A model generated the notes under the pieces. That model was not told the DNA's origin. It did no database searches and saw only the letters and a list, made by a program, of their open reading frames with translations. The position numbers were made by a program, and so were the translations under genes. Shown piece by piece: positions 42,433 through 51,768 of a stretch of 64,000 bases of DNA. Each line of letters starts with the position of its first letter. Position 1 is the first letter of the stretch. The stretch spans positions 1-64,000 of the forward strand of contig JAFNAS010000002.1 of assembly GCA_017860295.1 (NCBI GenBank), given 5' to 3'. The DNA comes from Bacteroidota bacterium. Lineage in GTDB: Bacteria; Bacteroidota; Bacteroidia; Bacteroidales; Paludibacteraceae.

Positions 42433-43629
42433 ATGCTTCAAGGAAAAAACATCATACTTGGCATCACTGGCAGTATTGCTGCATACAAATCGGCTATTCT
42501 GATCCGGCTCCTCGTTAAAGAAGGAGCCAACGTCAAAATTGTAATGACGCCATTAGCCAAAGAGTTTATCACACCTTTGACACTGGCTACACTGGCGAAA
42601 AATCCTATTCTTGTCGATTTTTTCGACCCGACGAATGGAAACTGGAATAGCCATGTCAACTTGGGACTATGGGCGGATGCTTATGTAATTGCACCTGCCA
42701 CCGCCAACACCTTGGGTAAAATGGCAAATGGGATTGCCGACAATCTTCTGTTAACTACTTATTTTTCGGCTAAATGTCCGGTTTTCGTGGCACCGGCAAT
42801 GGATTTGGATATGTTTCGACATCCAGCGACACAAAACAATATCAGCACTCTGTTAAGTTACGGAAACCACATCATTGATGCCGGCACCGGCGAACTGGCA
42901 AGCGGACTGGAAGGCAAAGGCAGAATGGCCGAACCGGAAGAAATTGTCAGCTACCTGAACAATTATTTTGCGGAAAAACGTTCACTTGCCGGCAAAAAGA
43001 TTCTGATCACAGCCGGTCCTACGTACGAAAAAATCGATCCAGTTCGTTTTATTGGTAATTATTCGTCTGGAAAAATGGGATTTGCGCTGGCACAGACTTG
43101 TGCCGAAAGAGGAGCTCTGGTAACTCTACTGAGCGGTCCCGTAAGTCTGACGCTCGACCACCCCAATATCCAACGCATCGACGTAGAAAGCACCGACGAG
43201 ATGTATCGGGCAGCCTCTTCTCATTTTCCCAAAAACGATATTGCCATACTTTGTGCCGCAGTAGCCGATTTCACTCCGGAAAACAAAGCCGGAGAAAAGC
43301 TGAAAAGAGGTAATGATGATTTTATTCTGAAACTGAAACCTACACAGGATATCGCAGCTTCATTAGGCGCAAGCAAGCGTCCCGGTCAACTCCTGATAGG
43401 GTTTGCTCTTGAAACGAATAATGAACAAGAGAATGCTTTGTCCAAGCTACAGCGCAAGAATCTCGACATGATCGTACTCAATTCGTTACGAACACCTCAG
43501 GCAGGTTTTCAATATGATACCAATCGAATCACCATTCTCGACAAAAACGGTTCTAAGAAAGAATACCCACTGAAAACCAAAAAAGAGGTTGCATGTGATA
43601 TTGTAAACGAAATAGAACAACAATTATAA
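42433..43629 (+). CDS. coaBC: Phosphopantothenoylcysteine decarboxylase / synthase
   Basis: ILGITGSIAAYKS, APAMDLDMFRHPATQ, ITAGPTYEKIDPVRFIGNYSSGKMG. Confidence 0.96.
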   Translation: MLQGKNIILGITGSIAAYKSAILIRLLVKEGANVKIVMTPLAKEFITPLTLATLAKNPILVDFFDPTNGNWNSHVNLGLWADAYVIAPATANTLGKMANGIADNLLLTTYFSAKCPVFVAPAMDLDMFRHPATQNNISTLLSYGNHIIDAGTGELASGLEGKGRMAEPEEIVSYLNNYFAEKRSLAGKKILITAGPTYEKIDPVRFIGNYSSGKMGFALAQTCAERGALVTLLSGPVSLTLDHPNIQRIDVESTDEMYRAASSHFPKNDIAILCAAVADFTPENKAGEKLKRGNDDFILKLKPTQDIAASLGASKRPGQLLIGFALETNNEQENALSKLQRKNLDMIVLNSLRTPQAGFQYDTNRITILDKNGSKKEYPLKTKKEVACDIVNEIEQQL

Positions 43630-43638
43630 GACCTTTTT

Positions 43639-44118
43639 ATGGAAAAGAAGACCCTTGTAACACACATTTGTTTTTATCAGTTTGAAGAACTATCTCTCGA
43701 ATATCAACAATTGATTTCTATAGCCAAGGAGCAAACCGAAAAATCATACTCTCCCTATTCTAATTTTGCCGTAGGCGCAGCTGTATTAATGCACAATGGT
43801 GAAATTTTTGCCGGAAGTAATCAGGAAAATGCAGCATATCCATCAGGCTTATGTGCCGAAAGAACCGCAATGTTCTATGCCAATGCGCAACGTCCCGATA
43901 TACCCATCCGAGCCATTGCAATAGCGGCATATGCCCACAACGATTTTTTGGAAGATCCGGTAGCTCCTTGTGGAGCCTGTCGGCAGGCACTACTCGAAAA
44001 TGAAGGCCGGTTCGAACAACCGTTACAAATACTCCTTTATGGAAAAAAAGGAATTTATGTTGTAGATAGTGTTAAGGACCTTCTACCGCTTTGTTTTACG
44101 AAAGAGAGTCTGCAATAA
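43639..44118 (+). CDS. cdd: Cytidine deaminase
   Basis: YSPYSNFAVGAAVL, GLCAERTAMF, APCGACRQ. Confidence 0.95.
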   Translation: MEKKTLVTHICFYQFEELSLEYQQLISIAKEQTEKSYSPYSNFAVGAAVLMHNGEIFAGSNQENAAYPSGLCAERTAMFYANAQRPDIPIRAIAIAAYAHNDFLEDPVAPCGACRQALLENEGRFEQPLQILLYGKKGIYVVDSVKDLLPLCFTKESLQ

Positions 44119-44143
44119 GCCAGATCGTATCGTTCTAACTTAT

Positions 44144-44485
44144 TTATTTATCTTTCAGAAAATCGAGACGGACGGGACTGAAACCATCTATAAGGATTCC
44201 AGCTTCGAGACAAACCACGCCATGAACCACATTAGGTTCCACATAAAAACCATCGCCCTGTACAAGAATCCGCGATTTACCGTTCACTGTCACCTCAAAA
44301 CGCCCACTTACCACCACACTGCTTTGTGAATGAAAATGTTGGTGAGCATAGCCGACTGCTCCGGTTTGGAACGACACCTTCACCTGCATCAATTGTCCAT
44401 CATAACCTAATATCTGGCGAGTAACTCCCTCACCGGCAGGTTCCCACGTCGACTCTTTTTCAAAAATAAATTCTAAACTTTTCAT
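44144..44485 (-). CDS. Cupin protein, KdgF-like
   Basis: AHQHFHSQSSVVVSGRFEVTVNGKSRILVQGDGFYVEPNVVHG. Confidence 0.75.
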   Translation of the reverse strand: MKSLEFIFEKESTWEPAGEGVTRQILGYDGQLMQVKVSFQTGAVGYAHQHFHSQSSVVVSGRFEVTVNGKSRILVQGDGFYVEPNVVHGVVCLEAGILIDGFSPVRLDFLKDK

Positions 44486-44516
44486 TCTATAAAAGCAGAT
44501 TAAAGATTATAACCAA

Positions 44517-45242
44517 TTATTTTTTCAACGAAGAGGCGAACACCATCACATTATTCAGATGCAGCCTCATGGTAGCTTCTGCAGCTTCCGAGTCTTTCGC
44601 CCTTATATATTCCAGCAATTTCAGATGTTCGTTGGCTGCCACCGTTTCCACAGACTGGCACACTTTATATTCGTTGAAACTCTTCAGAATATCAGGCGTG
44701 ATAATCATCATCAACGACTTAATCACCATATTCTTGCTTCCCTCTGCAATACATCGGTGGAAAGCCATATCGGCATCAGCAACCTCCATACAGCCCAAGT
44801 CTGTTCTATCTTTGTCCATATAATTTTGCAAAGCGACTTCGATCTTCATCAAATCGGCATCCGTACGCCGCAAAGCACATAACCGAGCGGCGTTGGTTTC
44901 AAGGATCAAACGGGTCTCCACCAGCGAATAAAAATCATAATTGTCGAGTTTGAGCACATCAGTTATCAACCCTTCAAGCGCAGGAATTTCCAATCCGGCA
45001 ATTACAGATCCACTCTGAGGAAGAGTTTTGAGCACACCATAAAATTCAAGCTTTTTGATCGCATCGCGCACATAAGCCCGGCCTACGCCAAACTGTTCGG
45101 CAAGCTTTCGTTCGGCAGGTAAGCGATCGCCTGGTTTTAGTTTTCCATTGTTTAACAGACATTTTATTTCACGAATAATAATGTCGGAAGGTGATTCGGT
45201 TGATGATTCTGAGATACTGTTTGCGATAGATTCGACGGTCAT
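44517..45242 (-). CDS. GntR/FadR family regulator
   Basis: GDRLPAERKLAEQFGVGRAYVRDAIKKLEFYGVL plus FCD domain. Confidence 0.92.
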   Translation of the reverse strand: MTVESIANSISESSTESPSDIIIREIKCLLNNGKLKPGDRLPAERKLAEQFGVGRAYVRDAIKKLEFYGVLKTLPQSGSVIAGLEIPALEGLITDVLKLDNYDFYSLVETRLILETNAARLCALRRTDADLMKIEVALQNYMDKDRTDLGCMEVADADMAFHRCIAEGSKNMVIKSLMMIITPDILKSFNEYKVCQSVETVAANEHLKLLEYIRAKDSEAAEATMRLHLNNVMVFASSLKK

Positions 45243-45490
45243 ATATTCCTGACAAATTGGTTATTTATTTAGTAGGACTCTAACAAATAATAAAGTGAGC
45301 CGAAAAATGGGTCTGATCCGAAAAAACAAATACAAAGATAACGACTATACGCAATATTACAATAAAAAAAGAAGAGTTTTATTTGGTGTGTGCAATTTTA
45401 TAATAAACTGATTTAATGAAATATGAACTGATTTTTTTGCTTCACCAAGCACTTTTGAGAAAAATGCATTACAAACCCAAATTAATTTTT

Positions 45491-45498
45491 TACCTTTG
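45491..45498 (+). promoter_or_regulatory. -7 element TACCTTTG upstream of spt-like gene
   Basis: TAnnTTTG match. Confidence 0.5.
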
Positions 45499-45526
45499 CA
45501 ACCCATAACCAAAAACAAAGAAAACT

Positions 45527-46714
45527 GTGAGTTTACTTAGCGAAAAAATGTCCCTGTTTGATGCTCCTCAAAAGTATCAGAAAGCAGGGGTATATCCGTA
45601 TTTCCGTCCGATAGAATCAGACCAAGACACAGTGGTAACCATTGATGGAAAACCAGTATTAATGTTTGGTTCAAATAGTTATCTCGGACTTACCAACCAC
45701 CCACGCATTAAAGAAGGCGCAATTAAAGCGGTGGAAAAATATGGAACCGGATGCGCCGGTTCTCGTTTTTTGAACGGCACGCTCGATATTCACATTGAAT
45801 TGGAAGAACGTTTAGCCAAGTTAGTACATAAAGACGGAGCTTTAATTTATGCTACCGGATTTACTGTTAACTCTGGAGTTATCCCCTGCCTCACCGGAAA
45901 AGACGACTATCTCTTATACGATGAGCTGGATCATGCCTCTATCATTGAAGGCCGCCGCCTATCTTTTTCCAACCAGATTAAGTACAAACACAACGACATG
46001 GAATCGTTGGAAAGGCAACTGAAACGTTGCGCTCCAGAAAAAGTCAAGCTGATAGTAACAGATGCGGTTTTCAGCATGGAAGGTGACGAAGCCAAACTGG
46101 TTGAAATGGTTGCCCTAGCCAAGAAATACAACGCATCGCTTTATGTAGATGAAGCCCACTCGCTGGGTTTCTATGGGACCACCGGAGCCGGTCTTTGCGA
46201 AGATTTAGGCATTTACAATGACGTTGATGTAATAATGGGAACCTTCAGCAAGTCGCTTGCCACTATTGGTGGGTTTGTTGCTGCTGACAAAAACATTATC
46301 AACTATTTGAAACACAATTCGCGCACATTGATATTCAGCGCCAGCATTACCCCGGCTTCTACCGGCTGTGTACTGGCTGCACTCGACGTAATGCGCGATG
46401 AACCCTGGCGTAAAGAACAACTGTGGGCAAATACAAAAAGAGCCATCGAAGGGTTCAAAAAAGCAGGGTTTGATACGGGACATACCACTACGCCGATTAT
46501 TCCTCTTTTTGTTCGCGACAATGACAAAACATTCCTGTTGACTAAAAAGTTAATGGATGACGGCGTTTTCGTCAACCCGGTTGTATCACCGGCAGTACCA
46601 TCCGAAGATACGCTGATCCGTTTCTCGCTGATGGCTACTCACACATTCGAACAGATTGACGAAGCTGTCGAAAAAATTACCCGTAATGCCCGCGAATTAG
46701 GCATTATCGAATAA
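45527..46714 (+). CDS. Alpha-oxoamine synthase, serine palmitoyltransferase-like
   Basis: YGTGCAGSRFLNGTLDIHIELEERLA, YVDEAHSLGFYG, GTFSKSLATIGGF. Confidence 0.88.
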   Translation: MSLLSEKMSLFDAPQKYQKAGVYPYFRPIESDQDTVVTIDGKPVLMFGSNSYLGLTNHPRIKEGAIKAVEKYGTGCAGSRFLNGTLDIHIELEERLAKLVHKDGALIYATGFTVNSGVIPCLTGKDDYLLYDELDHASIIEGRRLSFSNQIKYKHNDMESLERQLKRCAPEKVKLIVTDAVFSMEGDEAKLVEMVALAKKYNASLYVDEAHSLGFYGTTGAGLCEDLGIYNDVDVIMGTFSKSLATIGGFVAADKNIINYLKHNSRTLIFSASITPASTGCVLAALDVMRDEPWRKEQLWANTKRAIEGFKKAGFDTGHTTTPIIPLFVRDNDKTFLLTKKLMDDGVFVNPVVSPAVPSEDTLIRFSLMATHTFEQIDEAVEKITRNARELGIIE

Positions 46715-46724
46715 AAGAAAAAGT

Positions 46725-46768
46725 CGGTGCAAAGTCAGGTTTTCAAAAAAACCATTATCTTTGCACCG
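46725..46768. repeat. Nested inverted repeat between spt-like gene and tRNA-Gly
   Basis: Outer arms cggtgcaaag / ctttgcaccg (10 bp perfect); inner ggtttt / aaaacc. Confidence 0.7.
46756..46763 (+). promoter_or_regulatory. -7 element TATCTTTG of tRNA-Gly
   Basis: TAnnTTTG 14 nt before the tRNA. Confidence 0.55.
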
Positions 46769-46776
46769 CTTTTAAC

Positions 46777-46849
46777 GCGGAAGTAGCTCAGTTGGTAGAG
46801 CATCAGCTTCCCAAGCTGAGGGTCGCGGGTTCGAGTCCCGTTTTCCGCT
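46777..46849 (+). tRNA. tRNA-Gly (anticodon CCC)
   Basis: Cloverleaf read by eye: acceptor gcggaag/tttccgc, anticodon arm tcagc-ttCCCaa-gctga, T-arm cgggttcgagtcccg. Confidence 0.94.
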
Positions 46850-46861
46850 CATAAAAATCAG

Positions 46862-46887
46862 CCACTTGCAAGGAAATTTGCAGGTGG
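46862..46887 (+). terminator. Terminator after tRNA-Gly
   Basis: ccacttgcaa/ttgcaggtgg followed by ttttttt. Confidence 0.85.
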
Positions 46888-46956
46888 TTTTTTTATTTCA
46901 AAGACATCGTTTATCTTTGCTACTATAAATTTAGGACACAACTTACAAACAAACCC

Positions 46957-47346
46957 ATGAGACAAATCTCATTTCTCCTGATTCTCTCTTTAACGACGAT
47001 ATTGAATTCCTGCTCGTCAAACAGCGATCGATTAATTGCCGCTTTCACATCTGAAATTGGCAATAGCCCTACTATCAAAGCTTATGGAAACAGTAAAATT
47101 TCTTACACGTGGAGTGCTGTTAGTATGGTAAAAAGAGATATTCTAAAAGACATTGCCAATAAAGAGCTAAAAATGTCTCCGAGTTCGATTCAAGACTTAG
47201 GTCCGGCTCTGGATGAAAATCAAAATCCGGTTATAGGGAAAATACAGCAATCGTGGATTTACGAAACACCTCAAAATAAAACAGAACTGATTTATCAATC
47301 ATCTACTTCGACCATCGATGTCATTTTAATCGTCACTCAAAAATAG
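46957..47346 (+). CDS. Hypothetical lipoprotein
   Basis: Lipobox ILNSCSS, 129 aa. Confidence 0.55.
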   Translation: MRQISFLLILSLTTILNSCSSNSDRLIAAFTSEIGNSPTIKAYGNSKISYTWSAVSMVKRDILKDIANKELKMSPSSIQDLGPALDENQNPVIGKIQQSWIYETPQNKTELIYQSSTSTIDVILIVTQK

Positions 47347-47379
47347 GCTTTCGCAAGCATAGAATTATATTTTACGGTG

Positions 47380-47865
47380 CTATTTTTGAGTATTAAACTG
47401 AACGGATTTGGTTGTTTGGGGAATTTTAACGATAAGATAAGGTCGGTATTGTATGGCCATTAACGTTCTTGTATCGGCACTATCATAGACCGTCTCGACG
47501 TAGACATTTTTGCTGTTTTCCACTATGCTGACACTGATAGAACTGCCGGCATTACTCATCCAGACGGTGTCAAATATGGCTAAAACGGTATATTTATCAA
47601 AATCAACCCGATCCTCCAAGACAACCATTCTGCGTCTATTGGCACTATCAATATTCGACAACAACTGATTCCACTCCTCCGTACTGGAGATTACGAACGA
47701 CTTTTCCCCTATTTTATCCGTCCCGTTTCCTATTAAATCGCCCTTTGCAATAATGATTGGTATCACGGGTTGAACTCCGCGATCCTGAGTACATCCTACA
47801 AGCAATAGAACAAGTACCCACAGGAAAAGGAACCGTATATCCAGAAATGACGTTACCGTTTTCAT
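47380..47865 (-). CDS. Hypothetical lipoprotein
   Basis: Lipobox LLVGCTQ, 161 aa. Confidence 0.6.
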   Translation of the reverse strand: MKTVTSFLDIRFLFLWVLVLLLVGCTQDRGVQPVIPIIIAKGDLIGNGTDKIGEKSFVISSTEEWNQLLSNIDSANRRRMVVLEDRVDFDKYTVLAIFDTVWMSNAGSSISVSIVENSKNVYVETVYDSADTRTLMAIQYRPYLIVKIPQTTKSVQFNTQK

Positions 47866-47955
47866 CTCACAAAAATAATTAGAATTCGGATACAGACGAA
47901 ATTTAGAGTAAAATTATTCTGATCTCATTTACACCCGAATATTCCACTAAAAAAG

Positions 47956-47963
47956 TACCTTTG
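47956..47963 (+). promoter_or_regulatory. -7 element TACCTTTG upstream of esterase gene
   Basis: TAnnTTTG match. Confidence 0.5.
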
Positions 47964-47994
47964 CAGATACAAATTAACTATTCCGAAACCACGT

Positions 47995-49056
47995 ATGAAA
48001 CTACATATATTTTGGATACTACTACTGATGTGTACAACCACCCTGTGTGCTCAAAACAAAAATTCGTTTTACAAGGCCTCTGACAAACGCTTTTCTTATA
48101 TGGGCCGTGGCGATTTTCACGTCCCCGACCATCCTCGTTTCTGGGCAGCAGCAGCTCAAATAGCTTTTTCGTTCAAAGGTACCGATTGTATTATCGACAT
48201 CACCGACGAGCATCTGTACAATAAGAATCTGAACTATATTGTGCTTGTTGTCGATGGGAATTATTCGCGTTTCAAGCTATCCGGAGCTTACAATCAACTG
48301 TCGGTAGGTGCAAACCTGAAAGATACAATTCACACTGTAATACTTTGCAAAGCGACAGAAACCGGTATTGGATACATACAGTTCAACGGGATAACCTGCC
48401 GTGAATTGTTACCCAGTCCTGCTCCACCCAAACGTAAGATAGAGTGTTTCGGCAATTCGATTACTTGCGGAACCGGCAGCGACCAAAGTCTGGTTGCCTG
48501 CGGTCAGGGCGACTGGCAGGATCAACACAATGCCTACTTAAGCTATGGAGCATTGACGGCACGTGCCTTGAATGCGCAATGCCACCTCACCTCTGTTTCA
48601 GGTATCGGACTCATACACAGCTGTTGCGACATGGACATTGTAATGCCACAGGTATACGACAAAATTAATCTGAGAGAGAACAAACTCCGTTGGAATTTTT
48701 CGCTATACCAGCCCGACGTTGTCACCATTTGTCTGGGTCAAAACGATGGAATTCAGGACAAGGAAAAATTCTGTTCTGAGTATATCAACTTTATCAAAAC
48801 ATTGAGAAAAGCATATCCGTATACACAGTTTGTACTACTCACCAGCCCGATGGCCGACCAGAAGTTACTCCCCTTTATGAAAGAGTGTCTGACTATAGTT
48901 GTGAACCGGATACACAAAACAGGAGACAAAAAAGTATCGCAGTTTTTCTTCAGCCGCAGTTACAACAGTGGATGTGATGCCCACCCCGATCTTTCGGAAC
49001 ACAAACTGATCGCGCAGGAACTAACAGCCTATTTACGTCAATTAATGCACTGGTAA
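47995..49056 (+). CDS. Secreted SGNH/GDSL esterase, CE2-like acetylesterase
   Basis: Signal peptide; IECFGNSITCGTGSDQ, CLGQNDGI, catalytic-type DAHPDLSEH. Confidence 0.85.
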   Translation: MKLHIFWILLLMCTTTLCAQNKNSFYKASDKRFSYMGRGDFHVPDHPRFWAAAAQIAFSFKGTDCIIDITDEHLYNKNLNYIVLVVDGNYSRFKLSGAYNQLSVGANLKDTIHTVILCKATETGIGYIQFNGITCRELLPSPAPPKRKIECFGNSITCGTGSDQSLVACGQGDWQDQHNAYLSYGALTARALNAQCHLTSVSGIGLIHSCCDMDIVMPQVYDKINLRENKLRWNFSLYQPDVVTICLGQNDGIQDKEKFCSEYINFIKTLRKAYPYTQFVLLTSPMADQKLLPFMKECLTIVVNRIHKTGDKKVSQFFFSRSYNSGCDAHPDLSEHKLIAQELTAYLRQLMHW

Positions 49057-49067
49057 ATTCAGACCCA

Positions 49068-49844
49068 ATGTCGACAAATGAGATTAAACGATTGCTTGAC
49101 ACCAAAGCAAAACAATATAATTGTGCGGATTTTATCGATACCGACCCCATTCAGATTCCGCACCGCTTTGCCTGCAAAGAAGATATCGAAATAGCCGGAA
49201 TCCTAACGGCCACTATTGCCTGGGGACAACGCAAAAGCATCATCAACAATGCCGACCGACTGATGCGACTGATGGATAATGCTCCGTACGACTTCGTTTG
49301 CAATGCCGAAGATTCCGATTTGGCTGGTTTAGAGCAATTTGTGCACCGAACCTTTAATGGTAACGATTGCCTTTTTTTTATTGAATCGTTGAAAAATATC
49401 TACGCCAATCACAACGGATTGGAGGACGTCTTTACAAAAGGATTTCAGGAAGGAGAAAGCGTCTTCGCCGCATTGCACTATTTCCGGAAAGTTTTCCTTT
49501 CGGTTCCACACGAGCAGCGAGTCCGGAAACACATTTCGGACGTAGCAGCCAATTCGAGTGCCAAGCGTCTCAACATGTTTCTTCGCTGGATGGTAAGGCA
49601 GGATGATACCGGAGTAGATTTCGGATTGTGGAACAACATTTCCATGTCGGCGCTAATGCTTCCGCTCGATGTGCATACCGGCGATGTGGCACGCGCTTAC
49701 GGACTACTCACACGCAAGCAAAACGACTGGAAAGCCGTTGAAGAGATCACCGCTATCCTCCGACAATTCGACCCTCACGATCCGATCCGTTACGATTTTG
49801 CTCTGTTTGGCATCGGAGCATTCGACAATCAGGAGATAGGATGA
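49068..49844 (+). CDS. TIGR02757 family protein
   Basis: DPIQIPHRFACKEDIEIAGILTATIAWGQRKSIINNADRLM. Confidence 0.85.
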   Translation: MSTNEIKRLLDTKAKQYNCADFIDTDPIQIPHRFACKEDIEIAGILTATIAWGQRKSIINNADRLMRLMDNAPYDFVCNAEDSDLAGLEQFVHRTFNGNDCLFFIESLKNIYANHNGLEDVFTKGFQEGESVFAALHYFRKVFLSVPHEQRVRKHISDVAANSSAKRLNMFLRWMVRQDDTGVDFGLWNNISMSALMLPLDVHTGDVARAYGLLTRKQNDWKAVEEITAILRQFDPHDPIRYDFALFGIGAFDNQEIG

Positions 49845-49847
49845 GAA

Positions 49848-50210
49848 CTATTTGGCAGGATTGTATTTCACGCTAATCTCTCTTCCCCACCCGTTCAACT
49901 TTTCCAGAACAGGCAGAACCGACACACCCATTTCGGTGAGTCGATATTCAACTTTGGGCGGAACCGTCGGATAAACGATGCGTTCCACCAAACCGGAAAC
50001 CTCCAGCTCGCGAACGGTTTGCGTAAACATTTTATTGGTAACACCCCGCAAACTGCGCTGTAATTCGCCCGAACGCATCACTCCGTCTTTGAGATGATAC
50101 AACACTATCGGCTTCCATTTGCCCCCGATCATGTCCATCACCAACTCCAGCGAACAAAAATATTCTTTCTTTTTGAAAATATATTTATCTATATCTCCCT
50201 CATTATTCAT
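49848..50210 (-). CDS. HxlR family winged-helix regulator
   Basis: CSLELVMDMIGGKWKPIVLYHLKDGVMRSGELQRSLRGVTNKMFTQTVRELE. Confidence 0.92.
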   Translation of the reverse strand: MNNEGDIDKYIFKKKEYFCSLELVMDMIGGKWKPIVLYHLKDGVMRSGELQRSLRGVTNKMFTQTVRELEVSGLVERIVYPTVPPKVEYRLTEMGVSVLPVLEKLNGWGREISVKYNPAK

Positions 50211-50224
50211 AATTTACTCCTTTT

Positions 50225-50253
50225 GGTAACTATACCACTTTTTAGTAAGTACT
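50225..50253. promoter_or_regulatory. Candidate HxlR operator pair (ggtaactatacc and agtaagtact)
   Basis: Two short inverted repeats in the divergent intergenic region. Confidence 0.4.
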
Positions 50254-50332
50254 TGTATATTTAGTATTAATCCCCGAAATTTGCAGCACAAAAATACAAA
50301 AAAGGAAGTAAACCCACTAAACAATTCAAAAG

Positions 50333-50968
50333 ATGAACGTAGTAGCTATCAACGGAAGTCCGCACAAAGCAGGAAATACCTTTCACGCCCTCTCTATAGT
50401 CGGCAAGCAACTGGAACAAGCCGGTATCGGGTTCGAGATCGTGCATATCGGCAACAAACCCATCAGAGGGTGTTCTGCGTGCGGTATGTGTGCCAAAAAC
50501 AGGGATGAAAAGTGTGCCATGAAAGACGACGGAGTAAATGATGCTGTTCAGAAAATGAAAAATGCCGACGGTATTATTCTTGCCTCGCCGGTATACTATG
50601 CCGGTATTGCAGGTACTATGAAATGCTTTCTCGATCGGGCTTTCTACGTATCGGGTAGCAATGGAGGACTCTTCCGCAACAAAACAGGAGCATCTGTAGT
50701 AGCAGTTCGCCGCACGGGCGGTTCGTTCACGTTCGACAACTTGAACCATTACCTTCTCTATTCGGAGATGCAGATCGCTACATCCAACTACTGGAACATT
50801 ATTCACGGACGGACGCCCGGCGAAGTTCTCGAAGACGCCGAAGGAGTGCAAATAATGGAAGTACTGGGCAATAATATGGCATGGCAGCTTAAAATGCGGG
50901 AAGCCACAAAAGAGTCGGTTCCGGCTCCGGCTCCAATCCAAAAGGTAATGACAAGCTTTGTAAGATAA
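50333..50968 (+). CDS. Flavodoxin-fold NAD(P)H-dependent FMN reductase
   Basis: NVVAINGSPHKAGNTFHAL, IRGCSACGMCAK, ILASPVYYAGIAGTMKCFLDR. Confidence 0.92.
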   Translation: MNVVAINGSPHKAGNTFHALSIVGKQLEQAGIGFEIVHIGNKPIRGCSACGMCAKNRDEKCAMKDDGVNDAVQKMKNADGIILASPVYYAGIAGTMKCFLDRAFYVSGSNGGLFRNKTGASVVAVRRTGGSFTFDNLNHYLLYSEMQIATSNYWNIIHGRTPGEVLEDAEGVQIMEVLGNNMAWQLKMREATKESVPAPAPIQKVMTSFVR

Positions 50969-50993
50969 TTCCTCTCTCCACAAAATGAGTATT

Positions 50994-51024
50994 CGCGTCT
51001 CTGCCTGTTGCAGGCAGAGACGCG
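50994..51024 (+). terminator. Terminator after FMN reductase gene
   Basis: 14-bp perfect stem cgcgtctctgcctg-ttg-caggcagagacgcg then tttgtttt. Confidence 0.85.
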
Positions 51025-51273
51025 TTTGTTTTAAAATCAAAATTCACCATTTTGAGCTCTGTTTACATCATTTTTTCACATCTTAGTAAGCCATATAAAA
51101 TACTAAAGAACATTAAGTTCTCCGGGTAATATTTGCATTTCGTCCTCCTTCCAATTACTTTTGTATCACTTATCAAAAACAATTGCCTCTGACACACCTC
51201 TACTTTTCTTTATAATCATTACTGCAACGGAGGTTTCCTATGCATCAGTTTCACCTTTTAATTCACTCTTCGC

Positions 51274-51717
51274 ATGATAAAGAAAAGTCTGTTCATCGGC
51301 CTTATCGGGTTATTTCTATGCGTAGTTCCAAGTCACGGTCAGCAATGGCAACACAGTTGGAACGAAGCAACCGCCCTCGCACAAAAAGAGCATAAGCACA
51401 TTTTGCTCAACTTCTCCGGCTCCGATTGGTGCCTGCTTTGTATGCGAATGCATAAAAACATTTTCGGTTCCAATCAATTCATCACCTTTGCTTCGCAGAA
51501 CCTGATTCTCTACGATGCCGATTTCCCACGCAATAAAAAAAATCAGCTCAGCAAAGAACTGGAGCGGCAAAACAACACGTTGGCAGATAAATACAACAGT
51601 GCCGGTCATTTTCCCTGCACCGTATTATTGGACGACAACGGCAAAGTGTTGAAGCAATGGGACAGTGCCTACACGGGAACTCCAGAGAGCTTTATAGCTG
51701 AAATAAAATCCCTGTAA
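51274..51717 (+). CDS. Secreted thioredoxin-like protein
   Basis: Signal peptide; NFSGSDWCLLCMRMHKNIF (CxxC), FPCTVLLDDNGKVL. Confidence 0.88.
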   Translation: MIKKSLFIGLIGLFLCVVPSHGQQWQHSWNEATALAQKEHKHILLNFSGSDWCLLCMRMHKNIFGSNQFITFASQNLILYDADFPRNKKNQLSKELERQNNTLADKYNSAGHFPCTVLLDDNGKVLKQWDSAYTGTPESFIAEIKSL

Positions 51718-51768
51718 TTTTCAAATTAAGCGGTAAAACTCCCGAACAAAAGCCAATGCTATATTCAC

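Noticed and set aside
45527-46714. Biotin synthesis gene bioF or glycine C-acetyltransferase kbl
   Set aside because: Same superfamily, but no bio or tdh genes nearby; SPT-like role fits Bacteroidetes sphingolipid synthesis better, though only phylogeny can settle it.
50994-51024. Another REP copy (shares gtctct/agagac)
   Set aside because: Core differs (no ggcatgcc centre); position and T tract fit a terminator.
50267-51040. 257-aa minus ORF
   Set aside because: Antisense to the FMN reductase gene.
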